From an uncultured Christensenella sp. (GTDB lineage: Bacteria; Bacillota; Clostridia; Christensenellales; Borkfalkiaceae), in the NCBI GenBank assembly GCA_910578195.1, contig CAJTOY010000004.1, forward strand, positions 1 to 64,000: a stretch of DNA of 64,000 nt, read 5' to 3'. A program made the translations under genes and the position numbers. Below are positions 41,116 through 50,089 of the stretch, in pieces. The notes below the pieces were generated by a model. It had not been told where the DNA came from. It worked only from the letters and a program-made list of their open reading frames with translations, and did no database searches. Numbering within the stretch: the first letter of the stretch is position 1; every line of letters starts with the position of its first letter.

Positions 41116-42362
41116 TAGATATTAAGACCATTAAAAACGCAGACCCCGAGCTTGCGGAGGCGCTCGTCAAGGAGCTCAACCGCCAGCAGAACAACATCGA
41201 GCTTATCGCAAGCGAAAACTTCGTTTCGCCCGCGGTTATGGCGGCGGCGGGCAGTCACCTCACTAACAAATACGCCGAGGGCTATCCCGCGCACCGCTAT
41301 TACGGCGGATGTCAGTTCGTGGATATCGCCGAGGAGCTGGCGCGCAACCGTCTCAAAGAATTGTTCGGTTGCGAGTATTGCAACGTTCAGCCCCACTCGG
41401 GCGCGAGCGCTAACCTCGCCGTGCTGTTCGCGACGTGCCGGCCGGGCGACACCGTAATGGGCATGAACCTCTCGCACGGCGGACACCTTTCGCACGGCTC
41501 GCCCGTCAACATTTCGGGCAAGTACTTCGATATCGTGCCCTACGGCGTAAGCGAGGGCGAAGAGGTAATCGACTACGCCGAGATGGAGCGCATCGCAACC
41601 GAGTGCAAGCCCAAGCTGATTATTTCGGGCGCGAGCGCGTATCCGCGCGTGATAGACTTTAAAAGAATTCGCGAAATCTGCGACAAGGTCGGCGCGCTCA
41701 TGATGGTTGATATCGCGCACATCGCGGGGCTTGTCGCGGCGGGAATTCACCCCTCGCCCGTGCCCTATGCGGACTTTGTGACGACCACCACGCACAAGAC
41801 CCTTCGCGGTCCCCGCGGCGGAGTTATCATGTGCAAGGAGGAGTGGGGCAAGGCAATCGACAAGGCGATTTTCCCCGGCACGCAGGGCGGTCCGCTCATG
41901 CATATCATAGCGGCAAAGGCGGTTGCGTTCAAGGAAGCGCTTTCACCCGAGTTCAAAGAATACCAGAAGCAGATTGTCAAAAACGCAAAGGCTATGGCGG
42001 AGGAATTCAAAGCCCTCGGCGTGAAAATGGTCTCGGGCGGCACCGACAACCACCTCATACTTTTAAATCTTTCGGATAAAAACATCACGGGCAAGGAGCT
42101 TGAAAAACTTTTGGACGAGGTACATATAACGGTCAACAAAAACGCCGTTCCGTTCGACACGCAGAAGCCGTTCGTGACCTCGGGCATAAGGGTAGGAACG
42201 CCCGCAATGACCTCGCGCGGAATGAAGGAGCCCGAGGCGAAGAAAATCGCTAAACTCATTTACGAAGTAATCGAAAAGCGCGAGGGCGCGTTCGACTACG
42301 TCAACGCGGAGGTCGCCAAGCTTTGCAAGGCGTTCCCGCTGTATCAAGATTGCGTCAATTAA
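41112..42362 (+). CDS. glyA: Serine hydroxymethyltransferase
   Basis: 416 residues; PLP enzyme interconverting serine and glycine with tetrahydrofolate. The PLP-lysine is in VTTTTHKTLRGPRGG; other blocks are LIASENFVSPAVM and YGGCQFVDIAE. GGAG 8 nt before ATG. Its stop codon overlaps the start of the helicase gene (TAATG). Confidence 0.97.
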   Translation: MIDIKTIKNADPELAEALVKELNRQQNNIELIASENFVSPAVMAAAGSHLTNKYAEGYPAHRYYGGCQFVDIAEELARNRLKELFGCEYCNVQPHSGASANLAVLFATCRPGDTVMGMNLSHGGHLSHGSPVNISGKYFDIVPYGVSEGEEVIDYAEMERIATECKPKLIISGASAYPRVIDFKRIREICDKVGALMMVDIAHIAGLVAAGIHPSPVPYADFVTTTTHKTLRGPRGGVIMCKEEWGKAIDKAIFPGTQGGPLMHIIAAKAVAFKEALSPEFKEYQKQIVKNAKAMAEEFKALGVKMVSGGTDNHLILLNLSDKNITGKELEKLLDEVHITVNKNAVPFDTQKPFVTSGIRVGTPAMTSRGMKEPEAKKIAKLIYEVIEKREGAFDYVNAEVAKLCKAFPLYQDCVN

Positions 42363-45300
42363 TGGATAAATTAGATAAGTGGGCGGAACTTCTGCTCGAC
42401 ACGGGGAAGAGAAACAACCTCGTCAACTTTAAAGACACCAAGCTGGGCACGGCGGAAATTTCCGTGCCCGATTTCGGCGCGCTTTTCGAAAAAGCCGCCA
42501 GCGACGTAGCGTTCGAGGTATACGACCCCAAGACGGAGGACGGCGACGCGCTTCGAAAGCTTCCGCTGTCGAAAGCCGACTATATCACGGCTTACGGCAG
42601 GCGCTTGAAGGGCAACCGTATTTTACTTTACAACAACTATTTAACGCCGATTGCCGCGCTGAAAAACATAGCGAAAAAAGCGCGGACGGCGATTGAGGAA
42701 ACGGGCGTAAACCTCGCATATCTGGCGTTCGGTTTCGTGCACTGGGCGGAAAAGGACGAGCCGAACGTTCGCTACCGCTCGCCCCTTTTGCTGGTGCCCG
42801 TCACGATAGAAAACAAGTCGCGCGCCGAGCCGTACTATATCAAGCCCGACGGCGACGAAATTATCATAAACCCGATATTCGCGTTTAAGCACAACGTAAA
42901 GCTTCCCGAGTACGCCGACGAGGATATCGACGCATATCTCGAAAACGTCGCTGGCATACTCGCGCCGCTCGGTTGGGCGGTCACGCGCGAGTGTAAGCTG
43001 GGCATTTTCTCATTCCAGAAAATAAATATGTACCGCGACCTCAAAGACAACGCCGAAAAGATTTTAATGAACGAAAACGTTAAAATTCTTCTCGGCGAAG
43101 GGGGCGAAGTTAAACCCGCGCCCGAGGGCGCAATCCCCGAATTGCAGAACGTGGTCGACGCCGACGCGAGTCAGGCGGAGGCGGTCGCGCTTTCCAAGAC
43201 GGGGCAAAGCTTCGTGCTTCAAGGTCCTCCCGGAACGGGCAAAAGCCAGACTATAACCAACATAATCGCCGAGTGCCTTTCGGACGGCAAAAAGGTGCTG
43301 TTCGTCTCCGAAAAACTTGCCGCGCTGAACGTGGTCCACGACAAGCTGAAAAAAGCGGGGCTGTCCGAATTCTGCCTCGAACTGCACAGCTACAAGGCGA
43401 ATAAAAAAGAGTTTATCGGCGAGCTGTGCCGCACCCTTCGGCTTCCGAAAAGCGCGGTTTCGCCGAAAGCCGCCGAGCATATACGCGAGCGGACGCGTAT
43501 GGAGGAAAAACTGTCGGGGTACGAGCGCGAGCTTCACCGCCCGCGCGAGGTTATCGGCAAATCGCTCTTCGAGATATTCGGGGAAATTTCCGCGGCGGGT
43601 GACGTCCGCGCGGACGGCTATTTATTCGGCGATATAGAAAATAAGGGCGGGATATATGCGGGCGAAGCGTGCGACGCGCTTTCGGAATATATCGCGTATG
43701 TTCCCTCGATAGGCGAAAATTACAGGGAAAACGTCTGGTACGGATATAAGAATTTCGATATATCCTACTCCGAAAAAATAAGGTTGCAAGAAAGCCTTTC
43801 GGCAGTAGAAGTCCTTTGTAAAAATCTGATTGCCGACGGCGCGAAATTTTACGACGGGTATTCAATCGACTGTCCGACGGTGCGCTCGGTCATAGACACT
43901 CAGAAGCTGTTCGCGCTGGCGGGCGCTTCGGAGTATCTGACCCCGCATATACTGGGGGCAAACCACGAAACCACCTTAAAAACCGTCGAAAAGCTTGCCG
44001 GTTTAGCCGAGGAAATACTCTCGCTGAAACAGACCCTGGACAATGCGTTCACCGAAAACGTGTACGAACTCGACGGCGTTTCGTACTTCGAAAAGCTGTC
44101 AAGCATTTATCGCTCGGCGTTCAAGCGGCTGTTCGCAAAGGAATATAAGGAAATAATTTCCTCGCTGCGCCTTTGCCGCAAGGGCGGCAAAAAGCCGAAA
44201 TATGCCGACGCGCTCGGTTACTCGGGATTGCTGTCGCGGTATTTGAAAAAGACCGCGGAATTCGAAAAACTCGAAAAGGAGAACGAATTCGGCAGGGGAT
44301 ATTGCGGGGTCAATACGAATTTCAAGCAGCTTTGCAAGGAATCGGGCGAGCTTGCGGCGCTGAATACGCCTTGCGGGAACTTGTCCGCGCTCGGCTATGA
44401 AGAGTTTGTAAAGCGCCGACCCGAGCTGCTTTCCCTCGCGAAATCGGTATATACCCACTACGCGGCGGGCAAGGAAGGGCTGGAATATTTAGTAAAGAAT
44501 TTCGATGCGTTCGACTTTGTCAACGCGCCGCTCGCCGCGGCGGAAGATAAGTGTGCGCGTTGCATTGAAAATATCGATAACGTCGAAAACTGGTGCGCTT
44601 TCAACACGCTTTTGGCAAGGCTCGACAAGCTGGAAATCAAGCCGTTTACCGACTTTGATATCCCCGCCGAGCAATTGATTAACGCGTTTAAAAAGTTGTT
44701 TTACAGTCAATGGGCGGACCATATACTGCGGTCAACGCCCGAGCTTGCATTGAACAGAATTCCGCACGACAAGGCGGAGGAGGGGTTCTCGGAGAACGAC
44801 AAGCTTCAATTCGAAATCAACAAGGCGGAAATTAAGGCAAAGCTTTCCGAGCTTCGCCCTTCGACCGAGCTGATTGCTTCGGGCGGTGCAATCTCCGTGC
44901 TTTTGCGCGAGGGCGAGAAGAAGCGCAGACAAAAGAGCATTAGGGCGCTCATGTCCGAAACGGGCGAGCTTATCCAGCTTTTGAAGCCGTGCTTTTTAAT
45001 GTCGCCGCTCAGCGTAAGCACATTCCTCTCTTCGGACGAGGTCGCCTTCGATACGGTCATTTTCGACGAGGCTTCGCAGATATTCCCGCAGGACGCCGTC
45101 GGCGCGATTTACCGCGGCAAACAGCTTATCGTCGTGGGCGACTCGCGGCAGATGCCGCCGAGCAACTTTTTCAACTCGGTCGCCGACCCCGACAACGAGG
45201 ATATCGACGTAGCGGACTTCGAATCAATACTCGACTTGTGCTCGGCGGTGTTCCCGCAAAAGCGCTTGAAGTGGCACTACCGCAGCCGTTACGAACAGCT

Positions 45301-46798
45301 TATTTCTTTCTCGAACAAGAATTTCTACGACGGCGAGCTTGTCACGTTCCCGTCGACGGAAAAGGATACCCGCGGCAAGGGCGTCGATTTTTATTTCGTC
45401 CCCGACGGCGTGTTCGACCACGGCACGAAGTCCAACCGCAAGGAAGCGGAATTCGTAGTGGATTTGATTTTTAAAAATATAGAAAAGTATCCGGGACGCA
45501 GTCTTGGCGTCGTCGCGTTCAGCATCTCCCAGCAAAACTTAATCGAGAAGCTTCTGAACGACCGCCTCGCGGACGATAATGCCTTTTTCAAAGCCGACAG
45601 GGCGGAGCCGTTCTTTATAAAAAATCTCGAAACCGTGCAGGGCGACGAACGCGACACGATAATTTTCAGCGTCGGCTACGGCAAGGACTATGCGGGCAAA
45701 TTTTTGCACAATTTCGGACCCTTGAACAGAATCGGCGGCGAGCGGCGGCTGAACGTGGCTATCACCCGCGCCAAGCACAACGTGCAGCTCGTGTCGTCGG
45801 TGAAGTATACCGATATCGACTTGTCGCGGACTTCCGCCGAGGGCGTGCGGCTCCTCCGCGAATACCTCGACTATGCCGAAAACGGCGAGGCGGCGTTGAG
45901 CGGTATTTCGGATAAACGTTCCTTCGATTTCGAAAGGGAGGTCGGCGAATTTTTAAAGGAGAACGGCTTCGACGTGGACACGCGCGTCGGCTGTTCGGAC
46001 TTTAAAATAGATATCGCGGTGAAAAATCCCGAGACGGGCGGCTACTCGCTCGCCGTGGAGTGCGACGGCGAAAACTATCATAAATATAAGACCGCGCGCG
46101 ACCGCGACCGTCTGCGGCGGGAGATTTTGGAAAAGGCGGGCTGGAAGTATTACAGAATCTGGTCGGCGGACTGGTTTAAAAACAAACGCGTCGAAAAGGA
46201 AAAACTGTTGCTTGCGGCACGGTCAAAGCCGACAAAACATGCCGAGCCCGCGCCCGAAAGCTTCGAAGAGGAAATCAAGGTAAAACCCTTCGATTTCCCC
46301 GAATACGAAATTGCGGACACGGACGCGCTTTGGCGCAAACGCGCGGGCGACTTCCCCGCGTTTGTAAAGGCGGTGCTCGAAACAGAGGCGCCCCTCTCCG
46401 AAGAATGGTTTTTAAAGCGCATCTGCCGACTGTTCGGCAGGGAGAAGGTGACCGGCGTAGTGACGTACGAATACGCGCGCAGGTCGGCGGGGCTTAAATC
46501 CCGCGGGATAATCAAAAAGGACGGTTTTTTGTATTTAAGCGACAAGCCCGTGCAGTTCAGACGAAGCGGCGCGGCGGTGCGTGAAATAAAATATATCAGC
46601 CTCGAAGAGTTGGCGGACGGACTTTTACAGCTTTTGAAGCTAAACTTTTCCGCCGAAAAGGAGGGGCTGTATAAAATGATTGCCGCGCAGTCGGGCTTTG
46701 CCCGAACGGGCGACGCGATACGCTTCCGCCTCGATTGCGCGTTGGAGCTGATAGCCGACAAAATCGAAAGGGACGGCGACATAATAACCCTCAAATAA
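42362..46798 (+). CDS. DUF4011-type SF1 helicase with Vsr-like nuclease domain
   Basis: 1478-residue protein. Order: DUF4011-like N-terminal region (LLDTGKRNNLVNF), SF1B/Upf1-like helicase with Walker A GPPGTGKSQT (about residue 288), Walker B-like VIFDEASQIFPQDA (about 900), VVGDSRQMPPS, and motif VI-like VAITRAKHNVQLV. A PD-(D/E)xK/Vsr-type nuclease follows at about 1212-1270 (DFKIDIAVKNPETGG, LAVECDG, GWKYYRIWSADWF), then a DUF3320-like tail. Related multi-domain helicases occur in defence loci, which makes a role against foreign nucleic acids plausible but unproven. It is translationally coupled to glyA (1-nt overlap). Confidence 0.85.
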   Translation: MDKLDKWAELLLDTGKRNNLVNFKDTKLGTAEISVPDFGALFEKAASDVAFEVYDPKTEDGDALRKLPLSKADYITAYGRRLKGNRILLYNNYLTPIAALKNIAKKARTAIEETGVNLAYLAFGFVHWAEKDEPNVRYRSPLLLVPVTIENKSRAEPYYIKPDGDEIIINPIFAFKHNVKLPEYADEDIDAYLENVAGILAPLGWAVTRECKLGIFSFQKINMYRDLKDNAEKILMNENVKILLGEGGEVKPAPEGAIPELQNVVDADASQAEAVALSKTGQSFVLQGPPGTGKSQTITNIIAECLSDGKKVLFVSEKLAALNVVHDKLKKAGLSEFCLELHSYKANKKEFIGELCRTLRLPKSAVSPKAAEHIRERTRMEEKLSGYERELHRPREVIGKSLFEIFGEISAAGDVRADGYLFGDIENKGGIYAGEACDALSEYIAYVPSIGENYRENVWYGYKNFDISYSEKIRLQESLSAVEVLCKNLIADGAKFYDGYSIDCPTVRSVIDTQKLFALAGASEYLTPHILGANHETTLKTVEKLAGLAEEILSLKQTLDNAFTENVYELDGVSYFEKLSSIYRSAFKRLFAKEYKEIISSLRLCRKGGKKPKYADALGYSGLLSRYLKKTAEFEKLEKENEFGRGYCGVNTNFKQLCKESGELAALNTPCGNLSALGYEEFVKRRPELLSLAKSVYTHYAAGKEGLEYLVKNFDAFDFVNAPLAAAEDKCARCIENIDNVENWCAFNTLLARLDKLEIKPFTDFDIPAEQLINAFKKLFYSQWADHILRSTPELALNRIPHDKAEEGFSENDKLQFEINKAEIKAKLSELRPSTELIASGGAISVLLREGEKKRRQKSIRALMSETGELIQLLKPCFLMSPLSVSTFLSSDEVAFDTVIFDEASQIFPQDAVGAIYRGKQLIVVGDSRQMPPSNFFNSVADPDNEDIDVADFESILDLCSAVFPQKRLKWHYRSRYEQLISFSNKNFYDGELVTFPSTEKDTRGKGVDFYFVPDGVFDHGTKSNRKEAEFVVDLIFKNIEKYPGRSLGVVAFSISQQNLIEKLLNDRLADDNAFFKADRAEPFFIKNLETVQGDERDTIIFSVGYGKDYAGKFLHNFGPLNRIGGERRLNVAITRAKHNVQLVSSVKYTDIDLSRTSAEGVRLLREYLDYAENGEAALSGISDKRSFDFEREVGEFLKENGFDVDTRVGCSDFKIDIAVKNPETGGYSLAVECDGENYHKYKTARDRDRLRREILEKAGWKYYRIWSADWFKNKRVEKEKLLLAARSKPTKHAEPAPESFEEEIKVKPFDFPEYEIADTDALWRKRAGDFPAFVKAVLETEAPLSEEWFLKRICRLFGREKVTGVVTYEYARRSAGLKSRGIIKKDGFLYLSDKPVQFRRSGAAVREIKYISLEELADGLLQLLKLNFSAEKEGLYKMIAAQSGFARTGDAIRFRLDCALELIADKIERDGDIITLK

Positions 46799-46800
46799 AG

Positions 46801-46829
46801 AAACGCTCACGGAAACTCCGTGAGCGTTT
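46801..46829. terminator. Terminator after the helicase gene
   Basis: AAACGCTCACGGA/TCCGTGAGCGTTT, loop AAC, between convergent genes. Confidence 0.87.
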
Positions 46830-47028
46830 ATATTATTCTGCCGATAAGCTCGTCGACGGTAATGCCGTAAAAATCGGCGAGCCGTACGCAAAAATCGATA
46901 TTCGGCAAGCCCTTGTCCGCTTCCCAGTAGCTTATCATTTGCTGGCTGATTTTAGTCATTTTCGATAATCCGGCTTGTGAATATCCGCGCAGCTCGCGCT
47001 GGTATCTCAATGCTTCCCCGTAACTCAT
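46828..47028 (-). CDS. XRE-family HTH regulator facing a surface-protein gene
   Basis: 66 residues, a single HTH domain (YSQAGLSKMTKISQQMISYWE) ending DFYGITVDELIGRII. It lies divergent to the large surface protein at 47158, with three TACAAA/TTTGTA palindromes between the two starts. It is likely to repress both its own gene and the surface protein. Confidence 0.85.
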   Translation of the reverse strand: MSYGEALRYQRELRGYSQAGLSKMTKISQQMISYWEADKGLPNIDFCVRLADFYGITVDELIGRII

Positions 47029-47050
47029 AAAACTAACCTCACTCTCATTT

Positions 47051-47121
47051 TACAAAAATATTTGTAGAAAATCTTGACATACAAAAATTTATGTAATATA
47101 ATACCTACAAATATTTTTGTA
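47051..47121. promoter_or_regulatory. Surface-protein promoter with three operators
   Basis: Plus-strand promoter TTGACA (47074-47079), 17 nt, TATAAT (47097-47102). Operators: O1 TACAAAAATATTTGTA (47051-47066), O2 TACAAAAATTTATGTA (47080-47095, filling the promoter spacer), O3 TACAAATATTTTTGTA (47106-47121, at the transcription start). O2 and O3 would block RNA polymerase directly. Confidence 0.8.
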
Positions 47122-47157
47122 GGTTAATTTTGACGAAAGTAAGGGGATTATAAAATA

Positions 47158-49815
47158 ATGTTGTGTAATATGAGAAAAAAAATTCTGTTCGTCCTGCTGT
47201 GCGCGGCGTTGCTTGTCGGCAGTATTTTCGGGTTGCACGCAAGCCCCGCACACGCAATTATTAATATCGACAGCGCCACAAGAATAGGCAACGGCGAGGA
47301 CTTGTGGGAGGGGAACGGAGTTAACGACGAAGTTGCGAACGAGTTATACGATAAACTTTTCGGCGGGCAAGACGAGGTTGAGTACATAAAGCAAAACGGC
47401 GCATATGATTATGAAACCTATGGCAAAGACTCTCCTAACGAGGAAATGAGGGATATTCCCTATTATGTCGTTCCCGCAACCACAATAAACGCGAACATTG
47501 GCAATGACAGATACGGTTTGTCGCTGACGCTCGGCGGTGTAGACTGGATGGTTACTTCTTTAACGCTCGCGGATATAGGCGGTAAAAAGAACCAGGTAAT
47601 AGCAACACTTTTTTATTTCTCTTCGGAAGTATACGTAAATAGCACTACTTATGCTCCGTCTTTAAATGTGCAAGGAAACAATATGTACAGCAGCAGTCAA
47701 CTGCGCAAAACACTTCTCGAAAGGGAGGACCTTGCTATGTTTTCCAAAGGCAGCTTTGCAGAAAATTACCTCGTTCAGCCCAAGTATATAACATATCAAC
47801 ATACAGAGACAATGGTCAGAAGATATGGCCTTACGGGGACCAACTGTCCCAACGACGCGCTGGGCGCTATGCCCTCCGGGTGGGGGAATACAGAATATCC
47901 CGAACCTTCGTTCGAGTACCAAGGCGCATTTGATACCCCCGTGAGATACGACGCCTGGGGTGAGGATTATATCTGGATTCCGAGTATAACGGAAACTGGT
48001 TCGAAGGAGGTGAGAAATAGCATCTGGCAGTTAACCATAGACCAATTAATAACCGGACAAGTGGCTCATTGGCTGAGGTCCGGAAGTAACGGATACGATT
48101 ACAGATATGCAATGCAATTAGCCCCCAACGACGTTAGGAAAATGGATAGAACTAGTAATAATAAAGGGGTTTTAAGATATGCGGTGCATTTGAATTTAAG
48201 CGCAATTCCGCGGTGCGAGCACGAATACGGCGAATGGCAAACGACCACGCCCGCAACGCATACGACCGCGGGCGAGCGGACGAGTACTTGCGGCAAATGC
48301 GGAAAGACCCGTACCGAAGAAATCCCCGCAAGCACAGACGCGCATACCTGGGACGGCGGCGTTATTACGTCGGCGCCGACCTGCTCGGTAGCGGGCTCGG
48401 TTACTTATACCTGTCTGGAAGACAGTTCGCATACGAAAACCGAAGTCGTTCCCGTTGACCCCGATGCACACAACGCGGTAACCGACCCCGCCGTGCCGCC
48501 AAGTTGTACGGCGGACGGCAAAACAGAGGGCAGTCATTGCTCGCGGTGTAATGCGGTTATAACGCCGCAGCAGAGAATTCCCGCATTGGAACACGACTGG
48601 GACGAAGGCGTCGTGACGAGCGAGGCGACCTGCACCGCGGCGGGCGAAAAAACCTATACCTGCAAACGCGACGGTTCGCACACGAAAACCGAAGCGATAC
48701 CGATAGACCCGTCGAAACACAACGCGGTTATAGACCCCGCCGTTTCGCCGACTTGTACGGTCAGCGGCAAAACAGAGGGCAGCCATTGCTCGCGGTGTAA
48801 TGCGGTTATAACGCCGCAGCAGAGAATTCCCGCATTGGAACACGACTGGGACGAAGGCGTCGTGACGAGCGAGCCGACCTGCACCGCGGCGGGCGTAAAA
48901 ACCTACACATGCAAGCGCGACGGTTCGCATAAGGAAATGGAGGCGATTCCGCGCCTCGGGCACAGCTATCAGACCGAGGTAATTCCGCCAACCGAAGAGG
49001 TCGCGGGATATACTATATATACCTGCACGCTTTGCGGTGATACTTACAGAGATAACTATGTCCCCGCCGTGGGGCACTCCTTTGCCGCCGTATCGGTGAC
49101 CCCGCCGACGTGTACCGAAAACGGGTATACTACATACCTTTGCGCGCCGTGCGGCGAAACCTACATCAGCGATATAGTTCCCGCGCTCGGGCACGAATAC
49201 AGTCTTGTCTGCGAATGGGCGGAGGATAACTCCTCGGTAATTTCGGCAAAGCTCGTATGTACCCGCGGGTGCGAAAGGGAAGTTGCCCAAAACGAAATGA
49301 CTTTGAGCGAGGGGGAGGACGGCGACGGCAATATCACCAAAACGCTCACCGTTGTAGTCGACGGCGAGGTTTACAGGGATACCGTGACGCTACCGCAGCC
49401 CGACAATCCGGATAACCCCGACAACCCCGACAACCCCGACAATCCCGACAACCCCGATAATCCCGATAATCCGGACAATCCGGACAATCCCGATAACCCC
49501 GACAATCCCGACAACCCCGATAATCCCGATAACCCGGACAATCCGGACAATCCCGACAATCCCGATAACCCCGACAATCCGGACAATCCCGATAACCCCG
49601 ACAATCCGGATAACCCCGATAACCCCGACGGTAACAAAAAAGGCATAAACTTTCTTATGATCGCGAGTATCGGCGTCTTTCTGTTGGATTTGATATTGTT
49701 TATTATCGCTCTCATAATGATGTTGAAAAAAGACGAGGACGAAGAGGAAGATGATAGCGAGGAATCGGAAACGGAGGAGGAAGAGAAAGAAGAGACGGAA
49801 GTCGAGGAAGAATAA
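47158..49815 (+). CDS. Large repeat-containing membrane-anchored surface protein
   Basis: 885 residues. Signal peptide (about 5-30, ending ASPAHA). Residues 35-350 form an unrecognised domain with SSQLRKTLLERED and a repeated YxWIPS/W-rich end, reminiscent of DUF6273-type surface domains. Residues 355-720 carry CT..G...Y.C..C modules, including an 83-residue duplicated unit. A 25-fold DNP linker, one membrane segment and a highly acidic cytoplasmic tail (KKDEDEEEDDSEESE) follow. No sortase motif. ATG 47158 or 47170 could start it. An XRE repressor and three operators control it. Confidence 0.82.
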   Translation: MLCNMRKKILFVLLCAALLVGSIFGLHASPAHAIINIDSATRIGNGEDLWEGNGVNDEVANELYDKLFGGQDEVEYIKQNGAYDYETYGKDSPNEEMRDIPYYVVPATTINANIGNDRYGLSLTLGGVDWMVTSLTLADIGGKKNQVIATLFYFSSEVYVNSTTYAPSLNVQGNNMYSSSQLRKTLLEREDLAMFSKGSFAENYLVQPKYITYQHTETMVRRYGLTGTNCPNDALGAMPSGWGNTEYPEPSFEYQGAFDTPVRYDAWGEDYIWIPSITETGSKEVRNSIWQLTIDQLITGQVAHWLRSGSNGYDYRYAMQLAPNDVRKMDRTSNNKGVLRYAVHLNLSAIPRCEHEYGEWQTTTPATHTTAGERTSTCGKCGKTRTEEIPASTDAHTWDGGVITSAPTCSVAGSVTYTCLEDSSHTKTEVVPVDPDAHNAVTDPAVPPSCTADGKTEGSHCSRCNAVITPQQRIPALEHDWDEGVVTSEATCTAAGEKTYTCKRDGSHTKTEAIPIDPSKHNAVIDPAVSPTCTVSGKTEGSHCSRCNAVITPQQRIPALEHDWDEGVVTSEPTCTAAGVKTYTCKRDGSHKEMEAIPRLGHSYQTEVIPPTEEVAGYTIYTCTLCGDTYRDNYVPAVGHSFAAVSVTPPTCTENGYTTYLCAPCGETYISDIVPALGHEYSLVCEWAEDNSSVISAKLVCTRGCEREVAQNEMTLSEGEDGDGNITKTLTVVVDGEVYRDTVTLPQPDNPDNPDNPDNPDNPDNPDNPDNPDNPDNPDNPDNPDNPDNPDNPDNPDNPDNPDNPDNPDNPDNPDNPDNPDNPDGNKKGINFLMIASIGVFLLDLILFIIALIMMLKKDEDEEEDDSEESETEEEEKEETEVEEE
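48469..48950 (+). repeat. 249-bp tandem coding duplication
   Basis: Two adjacent, nearly identical 249-bp units (starting 48469 and 48718) encode the 83-residue module beginning HNAV.DPAV and including SHCSRCNAVITPQQRIPAL. A more diverged third unit precedes them. Confidence 0.85.
49402..49626 (+). repeat. 25 tandem 9-bp units encoding Asp-Asn-Pro
   Basis: 225 bp encoding 25 consecutive DNP triplets, with synonymous variation (GAC/GAT, AAT/AAC, CCC/CCG). It acts as an extended wall-spanning linker before the membrane segment and is likely length-variable. Confidence 0.93.
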
Positions 49816-49827
49816 TTTTGACAAATC

Positions 49828-49966
49828 TTCCCCGCAAGGGGTAATTTGTAAGTTGTTTCGGGCGGGCGTTCTATTCTACCACCAAACTGTACCTCTCGTA
49901 AGTACATATTGCTCCGCCGATAAACGACAAACAGGCTTTGCCCGCAAAGGGCAAAGCCTTAATTGT
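49828..49966 (+). terminator. Hairpins downstream of the surface-protein gene
   Basis: A short CCCC-GCAA-GGGG hairpin (about 49828-49840) and a strong AGGCTTTGCCC/GGGCAAAGCCT stem (49933-49959) ending TTAATTG. The remaining 49 nt to the next promoter are A+T-rich with no gene. Confidence 0.75.
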
Positions 49967-50015
49967 TAACTTCAAACATTTTTTGTTTTTCTTTAAAATT
50001 TTTTTAAAAAAAGTA

Positions 50016-50064
50016 TTGACAAACGCAAAAGTGTGTACTATAATTTACTTAATCGGTTAAGTAA
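50016..50064 (+). promoter_or_regulatory. Promoter and LacI-type operator of the starch-binding lipoprotein gene
   Basis: TTGACA (50016-50021), 17 nt, TATAAT (50039-50044), immediately followed by the perfect palindrome TTACTTAATCGGTTAAGTAA (50045-50064) with a central CG, the style of LacI-family operators. The nearby LacI protein at 51959-52738 is the obvious candidate. Confidence 0.82.
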
Positions 50065-50089
50065 CCGAAAAACATTTAAGAGGTGAAAG

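Noticed and set aside
49402..49626. CRISPR-like direct repeat array
   Set aside because: The 9-bp units are contiguous, in frame and have no spacers; it is a coding tandem repeat.
49371..49907. Gly-Leu-Ser repeat ORF on the minus strand
   Set aside because: Merely the reverse complement of the DNP-coding 9-bp repeats.
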